Source: Corynespora cassiicola
Lineage: Eukaryota > Ascomycota > Dothideomycetes > Pleosporales > Corynesporascaceae
Reading direction: 5' to 3'
Assembly: GCA_022059125.1 (NCBI GenBank)
Contig: JAEUWY010000002.1
Span: forward strand, 4,650,001 to 4,714,000
Length of the DNA: 64,000 bases
In this document: piece by piece, positions 21,376 to 33,634 of the stretch
How positions within the stretch are numbered: the first letter of the stretch is position 1
Layout: the number at the start of each line of letters is the position of its first letter
Position numbers and translations under genes: made by a program
Notes under the pieces: model-generated
Seen by the model: the letters and a program-made list of their open reading frames with translations, nothing else
The model's database searches: none
What the model was told of the DNA's origin: nothing

Positions 21376-22365
21376 GTTGATACAGACTGGGCAGTAGCAA
21401 CGAGAAGTGAGGTCGCAAGAACAGGCCAGGGACAACGTGGTGGCGGGGTATAAGGGCCCAGCTGAGCCGGGACCGGTGAGAAGGAATGTTCATCCTTGGG
21501 GCCAGAATGCAACCAATCACGAGAGGGTATGCAGCTGATAGGAGCGAACAAGGGTCCAAAGAGGGTGGCCATGATGCCGCGTACCTAAGGAATCGGAGAT
21601 ATTCTAGTTTGTGGTGCTGATAGGATTGCGGCTATTACGTGGTGTAGGCTCATGCAGAGAGCAAAGCTGTCGGCCTGGGGAGCTCAGGTTGAGACGTCTG
21701 GGTCACGTGCGTGGTGGGTCATCCCAGACGCACGCTGTCGTCATACCTGGTACCTGAGGAGCCCTGGCGTTGAACAAAGGACCAGCCGACCCCAATGTCG
21801 ACATGTCGTTTTGCAACGCCGTCTTGTAGGATATACTTGGATTGGCAGACTGGAGCCAACCTGCAGCTTCGCCACATGCTGTACCCTATGAGTCAAACCC
21901 CTTTTCCCAGGTCGGGCTGCTGGGCGAGTGCAGTGCAGGCCAGGCATGATGCATGCAGACGATACATGCGATAGCCTGGCTCTTCGTCGCAGGCGCCGCC
22001 ATGAGGCCCAGTCCTTGGCCAGGCCATGCTCGCCTTGCCGGCGACTGCTGTGCGGGTTGTTGTGGAGACGGGGTGTGGTGATGGAAGGGACCAGAGGTTG
22101 CGACATTGCGACATGGAAGACGGTCGAAAAGTGAGCGGCAGGGCAGGCGGGCCAATCACAGGCCGGCCGCCCGACGAAGCCGAAGGGGATCAAGAACCTC
22201 GACCATCTCCCATCCCGGCCATGGGCTTTTCTCTCCGAGACACCCCAACACCGGTGCCAGTCTGAAATCCCATCCAGCTTCGCCCTCGACTCGAACAAAC
22301 CGCCCTCGCCCCCGCAAGCACGCCCGTCCCGCCGCCACACCTGCGCCGAACCACACGACCGCGTC
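21376..22365. promoter_or_regulatory. Divergent intergenic region between the Clr5-ankyrin and GFA genes
   Basis: 990 bp between two divergent starts, or about 930 if the upstream ATG at 21435 is used. It contains several GC-rich stretches but no element I can name. Frames inside it lack recognisable domains and overlap on both strands, so I regard them as chance. Confidence 0.5.
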
Positions 22366-23139
22366 ATGGCGACCCAGACGCTGCACGGCTCCTGTGCCTG
22401 TGGCCGCAATCGCTATGTCGTCGAGATGCCCCAGGCCCAGGCCCAGCTGGCCGAGCTGCGCTACGACAACACTTCAGCTTCGCGTGCGTCGCCCCTCCAA
22501 TTGCCTGCAATCACACAGAGACAAGCTGGCTAACTACGCGACCCAGGCCACCACTCTGCCAGCCCCCTCACCCTCTGGCTGCGCGTGCCCCTCGGCTGGT
22601 ACACGTCGGCCACCTTTGCCCAGTTCCCCGACGAGACGCGCTCGTCCATCCAGCGCACCTTTGTCTCCCCATTCGCCTCGAGCGCGCGCCGCCAGTTTTG
22701 CGGATACTGCGGCACCCAGCTCACCTCGTGGCACGAGCACACCCGCGACGACGCCGACCACATCTGCCTGACGGTCGGGAGCCTGCTGGACGAGGACCAG
22801 GCTCTGCTGGGCCAGCTCGGCTTCCTCCCCACCAGCGAGAGCAGCGACGAAGAGACGCGGCTGGCCAGCCCCTCGCGATCCGCACACGCGCGCTCCGTCG
22901 CCCGCGCAGAGCCCCAGTCGCGGGGCGTCCCGTGGTTCGAGGAGATGGTGGAGAACACGCGCCTCGGCCGCATCAAGCAGCAGCGGGGCGGCCACTCGTC
23001 GCGCGACGGCAGCGTGCGCGTCGAGTGGGAGGTCATGGAGTGGACCGAGGCCGACGATGCCGACGACGAGGGCGCCGCCCCCGGGAAGCGCAAGATTGGA
23101 GAAGTTGATGGCGCAGACAGCGATATGCGCTCCGTGTAG
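22366..23139 (+). CDS. GFA/CENP-V-type zinc-binding protein
   Basis: Two exons, 22366-22483 and 22547-23139, separated by a 63-nt intron (GTGCGT..CCCAG), giving 236 aa. The N-terminus has GSCACGRNRY (residues 8-17), the first Cys pair of the glutathione-dependent formaldehyde-activating (GFA/CENP-V, PF04828) fold. FCGYCGTQLTSW, about 50 residues after the splice junction, supplies the second Cys pair next to a conserved Trp. Between them, SPLTLWLRVPLGWY and RTFVSPFASSARRQFCGYCG follow the family pattern. The C-terminal half is low complexity, acidic and Ser/Arg-rich. The family binds zinc, but most members have no proven enzyme activity, so I give no reaction. It is divergent from the Clr5-ankyrin gene. 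Confidence 0.85.
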
Positions 23140-24188
23140 CCTCGCCACGGATACATGGTGAGGCGCGATGCTGAAGGCTGGCTTTCTGTCCGACACGACT
23201 AGGGATTAGAGGAATTTAGTGCTCACGCTCTAGGAGGAGGGGAAGAGGAGGAGGCATCGGATCATGGTAATGGAAAGACAGGCATTAGCTGGAGTTATTG
23301 GCGCATTGCAGAGACAGAGACGGTTCGTGTGTGTGTATGCGTGTGCAAAGAAAAAGAAACAGCCCTGACGTGCGTAGTAGATAGATGGTGCATGGCAATG
23401 TCATCACGATGAACCGGACAAGCATTCGCCTTCCCCAGCTTTTTTTATCGCACGGTGATGTGTAGTGCTGGGCGGCCAATCAGGGGCGGGGCCAACGTGG
23501 GGGAGAAAGCCATGGGGCGGCCAGACGGGCTAGCTCTTCTCAGCCGGTGTGCCGACGACCATCACCAAACCGCATCAGTCATGCCCCAACTCATCTCCCG
23601 ACACGATCCCCCCGATGGAAACCCTCCGCCACGCCCGCCGCAGACCCCTTCGCGGCTCGCGTTTATCGTCTAGACCCTTACGAGACTTTGTTACTCAGGA
23701 CTCAGGACCCATGTCCCCTGGCCCACCGTCCCGCTCCAGCGGCTTCGCCCGCCAATTGGTGGGTACCGCCGTCTATCTCACCCCCTTGGCACTAGCCGGC
23801 TGATAAGCACCCCAGGGCCAAATCAGACGTGCAGTACCAGACCACTCGATTGCAGGCACATCGCGGTGCCCAGCTGCTCCCCGGGCGGCTTTCCGCCCCG
23901 TATCTATGGCGCACTTCCTGCGCGCTTTTTTATGTATCGCGGTTACGTCTAGGCCTGCTGGGCACGATAGGGGCCGCGGTATATAGATGAGTGGCGCACG
24001 ACGTTGCCCATGGCTGCGCGCCCGTGTCACTACAAAGCGTATGCCTCGTGGGATCTGCCTGCCCATCTTCTCCCCTTTCTCCCGCATCTTTCCAATTGAC
24101 CCGGCAATCCATTGGTATTGATCTTGGGCTTGTTTGTGGGGTTTTTGGCCCTTTTTCGCTCCCGGAAGATCCTACCTTGGTCTGAGAC
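23140..24188. other. Intergenic region upstream of the permease gene
   Basis: About 1 kb with no gene. It holds a short GT-rich stretch near 23325-23345 and the presumed permease promoter (pyrimidine-rich near 24060-24175, just before the ATG). Short frames here have no domain and no start context. Confidence 0.5.
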
Positions 24189-25958
24189 ATGGATGACATC
24201 CAAAAGATGAAGAGTGCCGATCCGTCTGGTCCGCCTCAATTCGACGCCGACGACAACATCGACGTCGGAGAGGTGTTGAATGCGTCGGGCCACAAGCAGG
24301 AGCTCGAGCGACAGTTCAGTCTCTTGTCCATTTGCTCCATTGGAATCACCACGGGCAATGTCTGGGCCGCACTGGGAGGCTCAATTGTGCGTTTTGCAGT
24401 CGTCTTCCTCTTCCCCATCGCAGGCCCCTAACAGTCACAGGTAATTGCTCTCTACAATGGCGGTCCCGCTGGGGTCATCTACGAGTTTATCGCCATCTCC
24501 ATATTCTACTGGATGATCGCATCATGCATCGCCGAGATGGCCTCAGCCATTCCGTCAAGTGCTGGTGTCTATCACTGGGCTACCGTTACTGGTGGCCGGT
24601 TCGGAAAGCCTCTCGGCTTCTTTGCTGGATGGTATGCCTCCTGATCCCACTTGGGTCCGACAATCCCTAACGACTCCAGGTGGAACTTTTTCGGATGGAT
24701 CTTTGGCACGGCGTCCATGTCTTCCATCCTTGCCAACCAGGTCATTTCCATGTATGGCCTCTTTCACGCCGACTATGCCTACGAACGTTGGCACGTATTC
24801 ATCGCGTACCTGATCATCACATGGATCTGCTGCTTCATCGTCATGTTCGCCAACCGCGCCCTCCCTACCCTAACCAACGTTGGATTGTTCCTCATCCTTG
24901 CTGGATGCTTCGTTACCATCATGGTGTGCGCCATCATGCCCAGTCAGACTGGGAAGGGATATGCCTCGACCGACTTCGTGTGGAGGCAATGGCAGAATCA
25001 GACGGGATGGTCCAGCGACGGCTTCGTCTTCTGCGCCGGCATGTTGAACGGTGCCTATGCCGTTGGAACGCCGTAGGTCCTTATACTCCAGCTCCCATGG
25101 CTTTTCACTAACACGTGTAGTGACTGCGTCTCCCATCTTGCAGAAGAGCTCCCTCGTCCCCGCATCAACATCCCCAAAGCCATCCTCGCCCAATACGTGG
25201 TTGGTTTCATCACGGCCTTCCTCTACGTAATCACCATCTTTTACTCGGTCAATGATCTCGACTCCCTCTTCGAGAACCCATGGCCTTTCCCCCTCGCCGA
25301 GCTCTACCGCCAGGCTACCAACTCGCATGCCGGCTCCCTCGGCTTGCTCATCGTCATCTTCCTGCCCACGGCCTGCACAAACATTGGCTGTTATATCACA
25401 TCGGGTCGGATGCTGTGGACACTGGGCCGCGATGACGCGACACCCTTTTCCAAGTGGATTGGGCACATCGACGGACGCTTCCAGAACCCATGGAACGCGA
25501 CGCTTGCCTGCGGCTTCATCAACACCGTCCTGGGATGCATCTACGTCGGCAACAGTACCGCCTTCTCCGCCTTTGTGGGCTCCTTCATCGTCATGTCTTC
25601 AGCCTCGTACCTCGCCTTCATCCTCCCCAACATCCTGACCCGCCGCAAGCACGTCGTCCCAGGCCCCTTTTCCATGTCCAACCCCGTCTTCTACGTCGTC
25701 GCCGGCCTCGCATGCGCATACATGTGCGTCTGGATCGTCATCTACTGCTTCCCCTATGCGGTGCCCTTTGATGCCACCAGCATGAACTATTCGTGCGTCA
25801 TCGTCGGTGGCCTGACCATTCTGATTGCGGGTTGGTATCTCTGGATCCGCAAAGAGTATGTGGGTCCAAAGGCCTTGCTCGGCGAGGTGGAGAGGAGGCT
25901 GAGCGTGGGACAAGACGCCGTGGCGGGCGCTGGTAGGATCAGCGTGGAGAAGAATTGA
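24189..25958 (+). CDS. APC-superfamily permease, choline/GABA-type transporter
   Basis: Four exons, 24189-24386, 24441-24631, 24680-25072 and 25121-25958, with three introns of 48-54 nt; 539 aa. Frame and residues join cleanly: GGSI|VIALYNGGP, FFAGW|WNFFGW, GTP|DCVSHL. Conserved blocks of the fungal choline/amino-acid permease group (Hnm1-like) are visible: SICSIGITTGNVWAALGGS in TM1, AEMASAIPSSAGVYHWATV, GFFAGWWNFFGWIFGTASMS, and a long run of hydrophobic helices to the C-terminus (about 12 TM in all). It should import choline, GABA or a related amine across the plasma membrane; the exact substrate cannot be read. Acidic N-terminal and charged C-terminal tails are cytoplasmic. Confidence 0.88.
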
Positions 25959-26725
25959 AATTCGCCCTGAAAAAAAAATCCAAAATCGCGCTTGTGTGGA
26001 TTCTCAGGGGCACATACAGCAGCTGATGTTCGTATCTCCTTCAATCAAGCTGAATGAAAAAAAACTTCAAACTTGAAACTTGGATTGCACATCCTTCCTT
26101 CTAGATGTCTGGGCGTGGAACCTCCAATGTCACTGTGACACCCCGACTAGGCGCGTAGCGTGCCGTGGGCCCCTGAGGCTCCATGCTTTTTCCCCCCGGT
26201 CCGGGATCCGGTGCGCGGGGGTGATTGGAGTGTTTGCGGGGGAGCTACAGGCGCGCTACGGGTCCCAAGGTTTGCGGATCGGCAGAAGGCTACCGTACCT
26301 CTGTTGCTCTGGGTGGTCAACCGTGGTAGTACGCTGCCGCCAAGGTCGGCCGTGTGCCCAATGGCTGCGCGAGGGCGGGTATGCACGTTGCCAGCATGTT
26401 TACCAGGGTTGTACTATTAAATACCAGGACGCCCTCTTGTAGATTGTATCCGTGGAGGTTCTTTGCGGCATGCTTGCTCCCTCGAGGGGCGGACACAGGA
26501 AATCAAGATTGTACTAATGAACACTGCTCTTGCATTCTGCTCTCTGACTAAACTCACAGGTATCATACATAGTATAAAGTCTACAACCGCTGGCCGAAAT
26601 TGCGCATTTATCCCGATGCTCTGCAATGCAAAGAGCCAACAAATCCCCCGGATGTAGCTTTTCCCACCCCTTTCTGCAAAACCGTAGCAGTCTATTCAAA
26701 CAAGGTCGTTCTTTCCCTGGCAAAC
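25959..26725. other. Convergent intergenic region between permease and hydrolase
   Basis: About 770 bp that should hold the two 3' ends. No gene or repeat that I can support; the several overlapping frames are not conserved-looking. Confidence 0.45.
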
Positions 26726-27871
26726 TTAAAGAAGTGCGAGGGCGCTTCCAGCAGTCATGTTCAGTCCAAGGCTCAAATTGCCCAACACCGACGAAGACAG
26801 CCAGTTCCCAATGTATCCATTGACCTGATCAGGGAGCTCAGCCATGATCCAGTGAGTTCCATTGACCTCGCCTCTGGACAGGCTATCAAAGTACCTCTCC
26901 ATGCCCGTCGACAAGATCGGGGGCAGCGCCACATCCTGCGTGCCGCCAATGTACAGCGCAGGCTGCGTGAACTTGTCCGTGTAGGTCGCGTTTCCAGGCA
27001 AGAGCGCGAGCTCATCCTCCCAGTTCAAGACCGAGGTGCGGTACCAGTTCAGCGTGCGGTTGAACGGGTCCTCCATGTGGCTGTCGACGTAAAAATCCAG
27101 CTCCTCGGTGGTCATCAGCGTGTTGTCGTCGACGACCTGGTCCAGAAGCTCGAAGTCGAAGCCCGCGCCCGTCGAGTTGAACGCCCACTCGCCGTCGGGG
27201 GTGCGCGCGTCGAAGATGGTGTTCATGATCTGCCGGATGCGCGTCGCATTCTGCGGCAGCCCGATGTAGTCCTGCACAGCGTCGGTGCGGAACTGGAGCT
27301 GGTAGTGCAGGGTGGGGATGGCGAGCCCCTGGTCGACATAGCTGATGGTCGGAGGTGTGAAGGGCGTGCTGATGACGAACAAGGCGGCGATGAGCTCGGG
27401 CTTCCAGATGGCGATGCGGTAGACGATGGCACCTCCCCAGTCGTGTCCGCCCAGGACGATCCGGGACACGCCGAGATGGCTCGCGAGCGCGGCGATGTCA
27501 TCCGCAGTGCGCTTGAAGGTGCTAAACAGGTGGAGACATAGGTCAGACACATCTGAACGAGTAGTTCGCAGTGTGCGCGAATTGCAAGGGGAAGGGGGGG
27601 CGGGGGTCCAGACTCACTAGAAGCCAAGTTCTTCGGGCGCATCCGTCCCGCCGTAGCCCATCATGTCGGGGGCGACGACCCGCAGGCCCTTGGAGAGGAG
27701 GAACGGGATCTGGTGGCGCCAGCCCACGGACAGATCGGGCCATCCGTGGATGAGGAAGACGGTGCCGGTCGGGTCGCAGTCCGGCTCCGCGAGAATGTAG
27801 TTGTACGTCTTTCCATTGAGAACCGCCTTCTCGTACTTGACCCGAGGGTCATTGATGATGGTCAAGGACAT
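26726..27871 (-). CDS. Epoxide-hydrolase-like alpha/beta hydrolase
   Basis: Two exons, 27871-27618 and 27521-26726, with a 96-nt intron (GTGAGT..TTTAG); 349 aa. The frame is open a little further upstream but the first ATG is at 27871 ([10 protein letters not shown]). HGWPD at residues 42-46 forms the oxyanion hole, GGHDWGG carries nucleophile Asp112, the cap-domain [10 protein letters not shown] holds a candidate activating Tyr, GTQDVAL the likely acid, and THW the catalytic His308. An Asp rather than Ser nucleophile with HGxP is typical of soluble epoxide hydrolases and related dehalogenases, which open epoxides through an ester intermediate. No signal peptide, so cytosolic. Several N-x-S/T sites are probably incidental. 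Confidence 0.88.
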
Positions 27872-30800
27872 TGTCAAGGGAGTCGATAACAATTAATATG
27901 ATTAGGCTTGTCGTTCGATTATGATTACTGCGGCTGCGGCTGCTGGAGACGTGCAGAGGCAGATTGGGGCAGAAAGAGCGCCACTGCTAGCTATATACTA
28001 CCGATCGTGCAGGCGGCCAAGTTCAGATATTTCCGACAGGTCCGATACTAGATTGTAAAAATTGTAAAATTTATGTTGATCTAGGCCGAAATGGCACTGG
28101 CTGTACTGACTTGGTTGATTTAGGTTCAAAGACCGAGTGTTATGGTTTCGTGTATGATGCCGAGGCACATCTCCTATTATGCGATATACTGTATATCGGC
28201 CAAATATGCAGCATTGCGGAGAATTCCAAGCTGGAAGTAGCTGTATGGATTTACCTCGGGCTGATGCAGTAAGGAGAAATGATATTGGTCATGAGCTGGA
28301 TAATACGAGGCTCTTTCCCTTCTATCTCTGTCATTGTCAAGATTTTCACTGGTGTGGTTTTCGATGATGCAGTCAGTAGCAAAAGGGCGTCATTAGACCG
28401 GAGCGCACTCCTAGTCTCGGGCTTATCTAACTATCGCTTCACCGCCTTAGTAAGCGTTTCGGCTCTTTACCGTTGTTTGGCGTTTTCGGCGTCTTTTTCG
28501 GCTCCTCATAATGCTGTTCATGAATCTATCATCAGTGAAACCTGTAAGAACTCCAACGATCGATACGACTCACCCGGGACTGTCGATACTGTCGTCAAAT
28601 CATATGATGGCCCTTTGGCTGGATTAACTAACAAAATCACGTATTGATCCTAAACATACTAATCCAACTGCCTTTTCTCGTTTCGTACAAAGAGATCCTG
28701 TATTATCTGGCTGCGGTTCCGCACCGTTCGCAGCAGGTGCAGATTTTTTTTTCATCTTTGGACCCTTGGTCGTATTAGTGTACAATCTTAATTTTGAATT
28801 ATCTGAAATCTCAGGCTGAATTACCTCATCCTGTCCTAGCAACATTGACAACAATCACAGAGAGCTGCAACTACTCGCCCCCGCTCGGGTAAAGTCAGGT
28901 CATTGCAAAACCGATAAATTGACCTCAAAACAAATTTGACTTGGAATTTTCCTGAAAGATGCTAGCGCTCGATGAAAGAATTAAAGAAGCGCAAGCTGCA
29001 GCTTGGAGTCTATGAACAGATAGCTGTATGATGTGCTGAGGTTAAGCATTAAATCGGTTTTTCGAATGTGAATAGCCTGTCTTGTGAAAACGAATAAATA
29101 TGGATGTACAAGATAGCAATCACTACATATTGCCAATCGATTGTATGCTGCTTAAAGGGTTGAAAATTCTTACATGTTCCATTAAAGCCTTGTAAATCGA
29201 TAAAAAACCACGTGACAGCTCTGTCAGTGTCCCTGGGAGCCTATCTCTAGCAGAACACAATAACGAAGAAACTGATCATCTCCTATCACATTTGAATTTC
29301 TGAATCTTGAGAAGTGTATGATGCGTGAGTATATATGTGCCAATTCATTCCCCGCTTCGAGGAGCCCTTCGGCTTTACAAAAAATGCTATGGATCAACAC
29401 AGCACTTTTGAAATCAGATAAGGGTACTCATAGGCCCACACGGTCTTTCTATGTCTCAACTTCTCTTTTGGTATCATCTAGAACCAAGAATTATGCAATA
29501 CATAGTAAAACATGATTGTCGAACCTTGGGTAGGCATGTAGATTTCGAGCTTGCGCTCGGGGCTACTGAATTAGCTTACCCAATCTCGCGTTCAAGATTC
29601 GATTAATTATTCCCATGCGTACGATCAAGAAAGGTACAGGTGATGCGAGATACAATCAATCGAATATCGACTTTACTTCACCATCACCGGTCTCAATGCT
29701 TAAACTCTTTTCCTTACAGGATAAACAATAAAAAGCATTTAGCTAAAAATACATGTGCAAAGCGCGCTAGTGTATCATCTATAGACACCGATGCTCACAC
29801 AGAATAGGTGAAAATTTTCTTACCGCCAAAGTGTGCGTAAGTCCGAGGCCATAAAAAAATCCTCAAGGGCGCCATCAGCCTCAAGGACAAAAGTGCCTGA
29901 AAAGAATTTTAACGAACCCCCCCCCCCCCTATTCACTCAGCAGCTTCATCACGAAGTCTGTAAGTTTTTCTAATGAACTAACTTTCAAAACAAATTGATG
30001 CGAGGACATCTGTAGCGCCTCCATTCGGGAAGCATTTATAGGGAATTCGTCGAGATTTACGATTGGCCTAATTTTAGATATCCTGGGATTCGGCAGTCCG
30101 ATGGGTGCCGACCCTGCGGAAGTCATAAACCTTCCTTTACGAAGCCATAAAGTGTGCCGCAATGTTGGGACTCGCTAAACTTACCCATTTAAATGCATAC
30201 TTGACGGGTGCGTATAGCATCGGAAGTCAATCAGTCGCCGATCACCGACATGATAATCACTCCGAGGTACACCCGACCTGACTCGCAGGATGACATACCC
30301 TTGCCGAAAGCTCCGCTCTCCTGATGCATCTTATCCGGCACTGGCGATGGCTATGACATTCATGCTGTGGAGTGAATCTTACAAGCTCTAAGTTGTAAGT
30401 CGGACTCATACCCTCTGACGAGAAATCCCCATGGGGAATGATTGATAGTTTACGACTTTCAATATGAATAAATAGAGCAAAAAGGTTCATGAAAATGGCA
30501 TGCAAGAAGACCAGAATAGGTTAAACATCAAAGTAATAGCATACGAATTTTTTGTTGAAGTAATGAAAATTTGTAGCTTGGATGAAGTGGGAAGCCCACG
30601 AACTGGGGCCATCCGGCGAAGCCGCGATGGTCTGTACACCATGTACGTCAGAACATAAAGTCCCCTCATTAGCTCGAATATCTGGGGTGAGGGGCTGTAG
30701 TCGCACAAAAACGTATCCTAAGCTTTTGGAGACAGCCCACACCCAAAGCATCTCAAAAAAGAAAGCATGAGCTGACTAAAATATCTATTATCAAAGAACC

Positions 30801-31043
30801 GGACATGGAGTATTCAACATAGAGCTCAATAATTATGATAATTGCAGAAGAACAGAATTCATCCAGGCTCGATTCGGAGAGTTCGGACAGGCTAAATGTC
30901 GTATATGCAAATAAATCACAGGGTAGTATCTACGGATTTAATGACACTGTTTGCAAGTGTGCAGCAGGCGTCGACTATTCACAAGCTAATTATGCCACTG
31001 ATACTCCAACCCCACATGCCCGCCAAACTCAGCCACAAACCAA
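27872..31043. other. Gene-poor stretch, no gene supported
   Basis: About 3.2 kb of moderate composition without any frame bearing a recognisable domain. It contains a 13-C homopolymer at 29917-29929. The frame at 29929-30162 (minus, 77 codons) starts from a weak context and matches nothing I know. No tRNA-like pair of A and B boxes was found by eye. Confidence 0.4.
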
Positions 31044-31736
31044 TCAATCCGTAATGACAGCCGGAGCCTGAGTTCTCAAAGTGATAGGTAGATCGTCCTG
31101 AGCCCTAGTTCCTCCGGCGTTCCACTTGACCCTTTTGTCCGTAAGTCACTTGCCATATTCATCGAAGCTAGGAAAACTTACAAGAATACATCTGATTCGT
31201 TAGTTGGAGTCGCCAGAAATTTCATTTCGAGAGCTGCTTCAGGATCATCCTTGTGGTATGCCCAGCCTCCGTATAATCCGAACCCGTTGTCCGTGGCGCC
31301 ATCCGGCAAGCTTTCATTAGCTCGAGCGAATCCGACCGGCTCAATGGCTCCCGGGGAGGCATCAATGTACAGGCTGGCTTCCACAGACCAATCTTCAGGG
31401 TTATCGGACTTGGCTAGAAATTTGGTCTCGTCGTCTGGAGATCGATACACTAGTAGAATTAGCTCCTTTTCTTGCAGTATCCAATTCACATACGCGTAAT
31501 GTTCACCGCCGACGATACGAAAGACGGCGCGTTAGCTCCAACATAGGCTTGACCTTGGAACCATAAGAAACCTTCTATTCCTATGGATATGAAGACTGAC
31601 CATCTCCATAGAAGAATTTGAGGCCTGGCGTGATGCCGTCGCCGTATGCGTGCAAAGTGAAGTTACTCTCATCGGCAGCTTGGGAACTGCTGACACAAGC
31701 AAGAAGGGCAACGACCCAGGTAGCCTGAAAAAACAT
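31044..31736 (-). CDS. Small secreted protein, gene model uncertain in the middle
   Basis: The start (31736) opens a signal peptide, MFFQATWVVALLACVSSSQA, then ADESNFTLHAYGDGITPGL. Intron 1 is 31554-31600 and the last intron 31132-31181; after it the protein ends VKWNAGGTRAQDDLPITLRT... at 31044. Blocks such as LYIDASPGAIEPVGF, GLYGGWAYHK and FLATPTNE resemble a group of uncharacterised small secreted proteins of ascomycetes. Between 31553 and 31182 the frame changes once: either there is a very short intron (41 nt, GTGAAC..AAAAG, about 31465-31505) or the gene is frameshifted. About 180-200 aa if functional. First of five adjacent secreted-protein genes. Confidence 0.62.
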
Positions 31737-33634
31737 ATTTGAAGAGTTCTTCAGAAGGAGGAATTGATATATGGGGGAGATTTGATGGGCTCGCGATAGT
31801 GATTTCGTGTATCTTTCAGGTATTTCCAGTACAGTTGTACGTTCTCCCTTGACAATGTCGAAAGACTAATTTCCAAGAACAAAATCCAGCTGATGATATG
31901 CAAAGGCTAGGCATGTGCGAGCATGTGGCCTTTTAAATGCAGATGCACCATAGTTGTTGACCATACTGGACTAAAACAATGCTCCCACTCGTCCGTATTA
32001 ATCGTCCGTGCTTCCCTCGTTATTAGCAAGGATGACTTCAACTATAGTAACAACATGATGCGACATTCCACCGCCCCTACTTCGGCATCTCTAGCTTATA
32101 AAGTTCCACTGCTTCTAGAAATATTCGACTATTAACACAAGCATTTCCTGCAAGGAATAATTCATTGCCAAGGTATGGGAATACGAGTTTTTCTCTCAGC
32201 TCAGGGAGTTAGGTAAGTCAGTGCTTATTGGCGCAATCAATCAACCTGCTATTATTTGTTGGGAGAGATTGTATGCAATGTAGAGACGGAGAATACAAAG
32301 GAAGACTAAGTTTGATATATTTTGTTCTGCGTTGGGAAAGTTTGTTTTTTCCTGACATCATCTCTATAGTACCAGAATAGGCTGTACACTCGTTGAAAAT
32401 GCCATCTGTAGAGAAGATTCTCCATTATTTCCAGTCCCGAGCGTACCCAAAATATATTTTCGTCCGTATTCTAACCGCTTTCGCATTAAACCAATTCCAA
32501 TAATGTTTGCATTCCCAAGTGGCCGGTTACTCCAGCCTTTCACATCATGCGGGTCGCCCCGCTTTCCGAGCCATGATCATGCGATGACGCGGCTCCATGT
32601 CTCTTGTTTCAACATGTCAACATCCAATAACTCTAACTATATTCAGTTCTTATCGACTAAAGGAGTGACTTTTGGCCCGCTTTTGAGCCCCTCAATCAAA
32701 GTGAGGACCTCTCAGCATCCACTAGCTCGAATGAATATTGATGTCCGCCCACTTTGTCAAGCTTCGTATCACTTGATAAGAAATCCAGTAGCAGTCTTTG
32801 AAACATTTACAAATTCTTCGTTTGTATGCCTAGATTTGGCCTAATCTTCCGCAAACGTAACGCCTAGGTAGGTAAAAGCTATTTATGTACGCTAGCAGCG
32901 TTCAGAATCTTTTGTGGGAGATACTCTGCTCCTATGGAGCATTTACGCCAGCATCTACCTATCGAAATGGCATGCATTGTATCTTTGCAGTGTAATTAAT
33001 TTGGCTTGAAATATCTTGACAAATATTGTGATACTCAATTGCGTTCCGTTACTGATGATACGTATCCCTCACAGTTCATGTGCGGTTTCTGTGGATACAC
33101 TGCTCTTATCGCAATTGGAAATGATTCCCGAAGTCTTTCTGTTTATAGGAAAAAGCTATGAAGTCATCAAGATAGGTCAAGGAAGTGTCCCAAAGAAATG
33201 GGCCAATTGATCGAGGTGCTCTCCCGGCATGGTTTTCCCCAAATATTCTGTTCCAGGCTAGGAGCCAATAATTGTAGCACAGGGGGAAGGGGGGGAGAGA
33301 GGGGTTCAACACAAACTAGTCATCTAAGAATGAAGGTAGCAAAATAAGGTCTTGTCTCGAGTGTTCGGGTGACCAATGTACTGTTTCAACACGAACCCGA
33401 GACTAAGGGTGGCGATAGTGGATCCAACTTACGCCCAAAGCGCTCGAAACCTGAACATTATCGGCCCGAAGTACAGGAGACTAAGTCTGAATGTTCATGA
33501 TACAGCTTGTCAAAGAATTCGTCCGGGACTTCCATTCTTTCTTATAAATTAAGAGGGAAACATCTGGCTTAACCTTCATTCACCGGAATTCTTCTCCAAA
33601 GACAACTTTCGTTTAATAGTTATCATTCTATACG
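31737..33634. other. Intergenic region between small secreted protein and laccase genes
   Basis: About 1.9 kb shared upstream region of two divergent genes. No gene seen. A G/A-rich tract lies at 33280-33305. The pyrimidine- and AT-rich 33540-33634 directly precedes the laccase ATG. Confidence 0.45.

Noticed and set aside
21741..23196. Long frames antisense and in other frames around the GFA gene
   Set aside because: High GC makes antisense frames long; only the spliced plus-strand frame gives the Cys motifs.
26600..27541. 313-codon plus-strand frame
   Set aside because: Antisense of the epoxide-hydrolase-like gene, whose catalytic motifs are on the minus strand.
28624..28854. 76-codon minus-strand frame with Lys/Pro-rich sequence
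   Set aside because: No homology I recognise, no supporting context.
29929..30162. 77-codon minus-strand frame
   Set aside because: No domain, signal or splice continuation; ends at a 13-C homopolymer.
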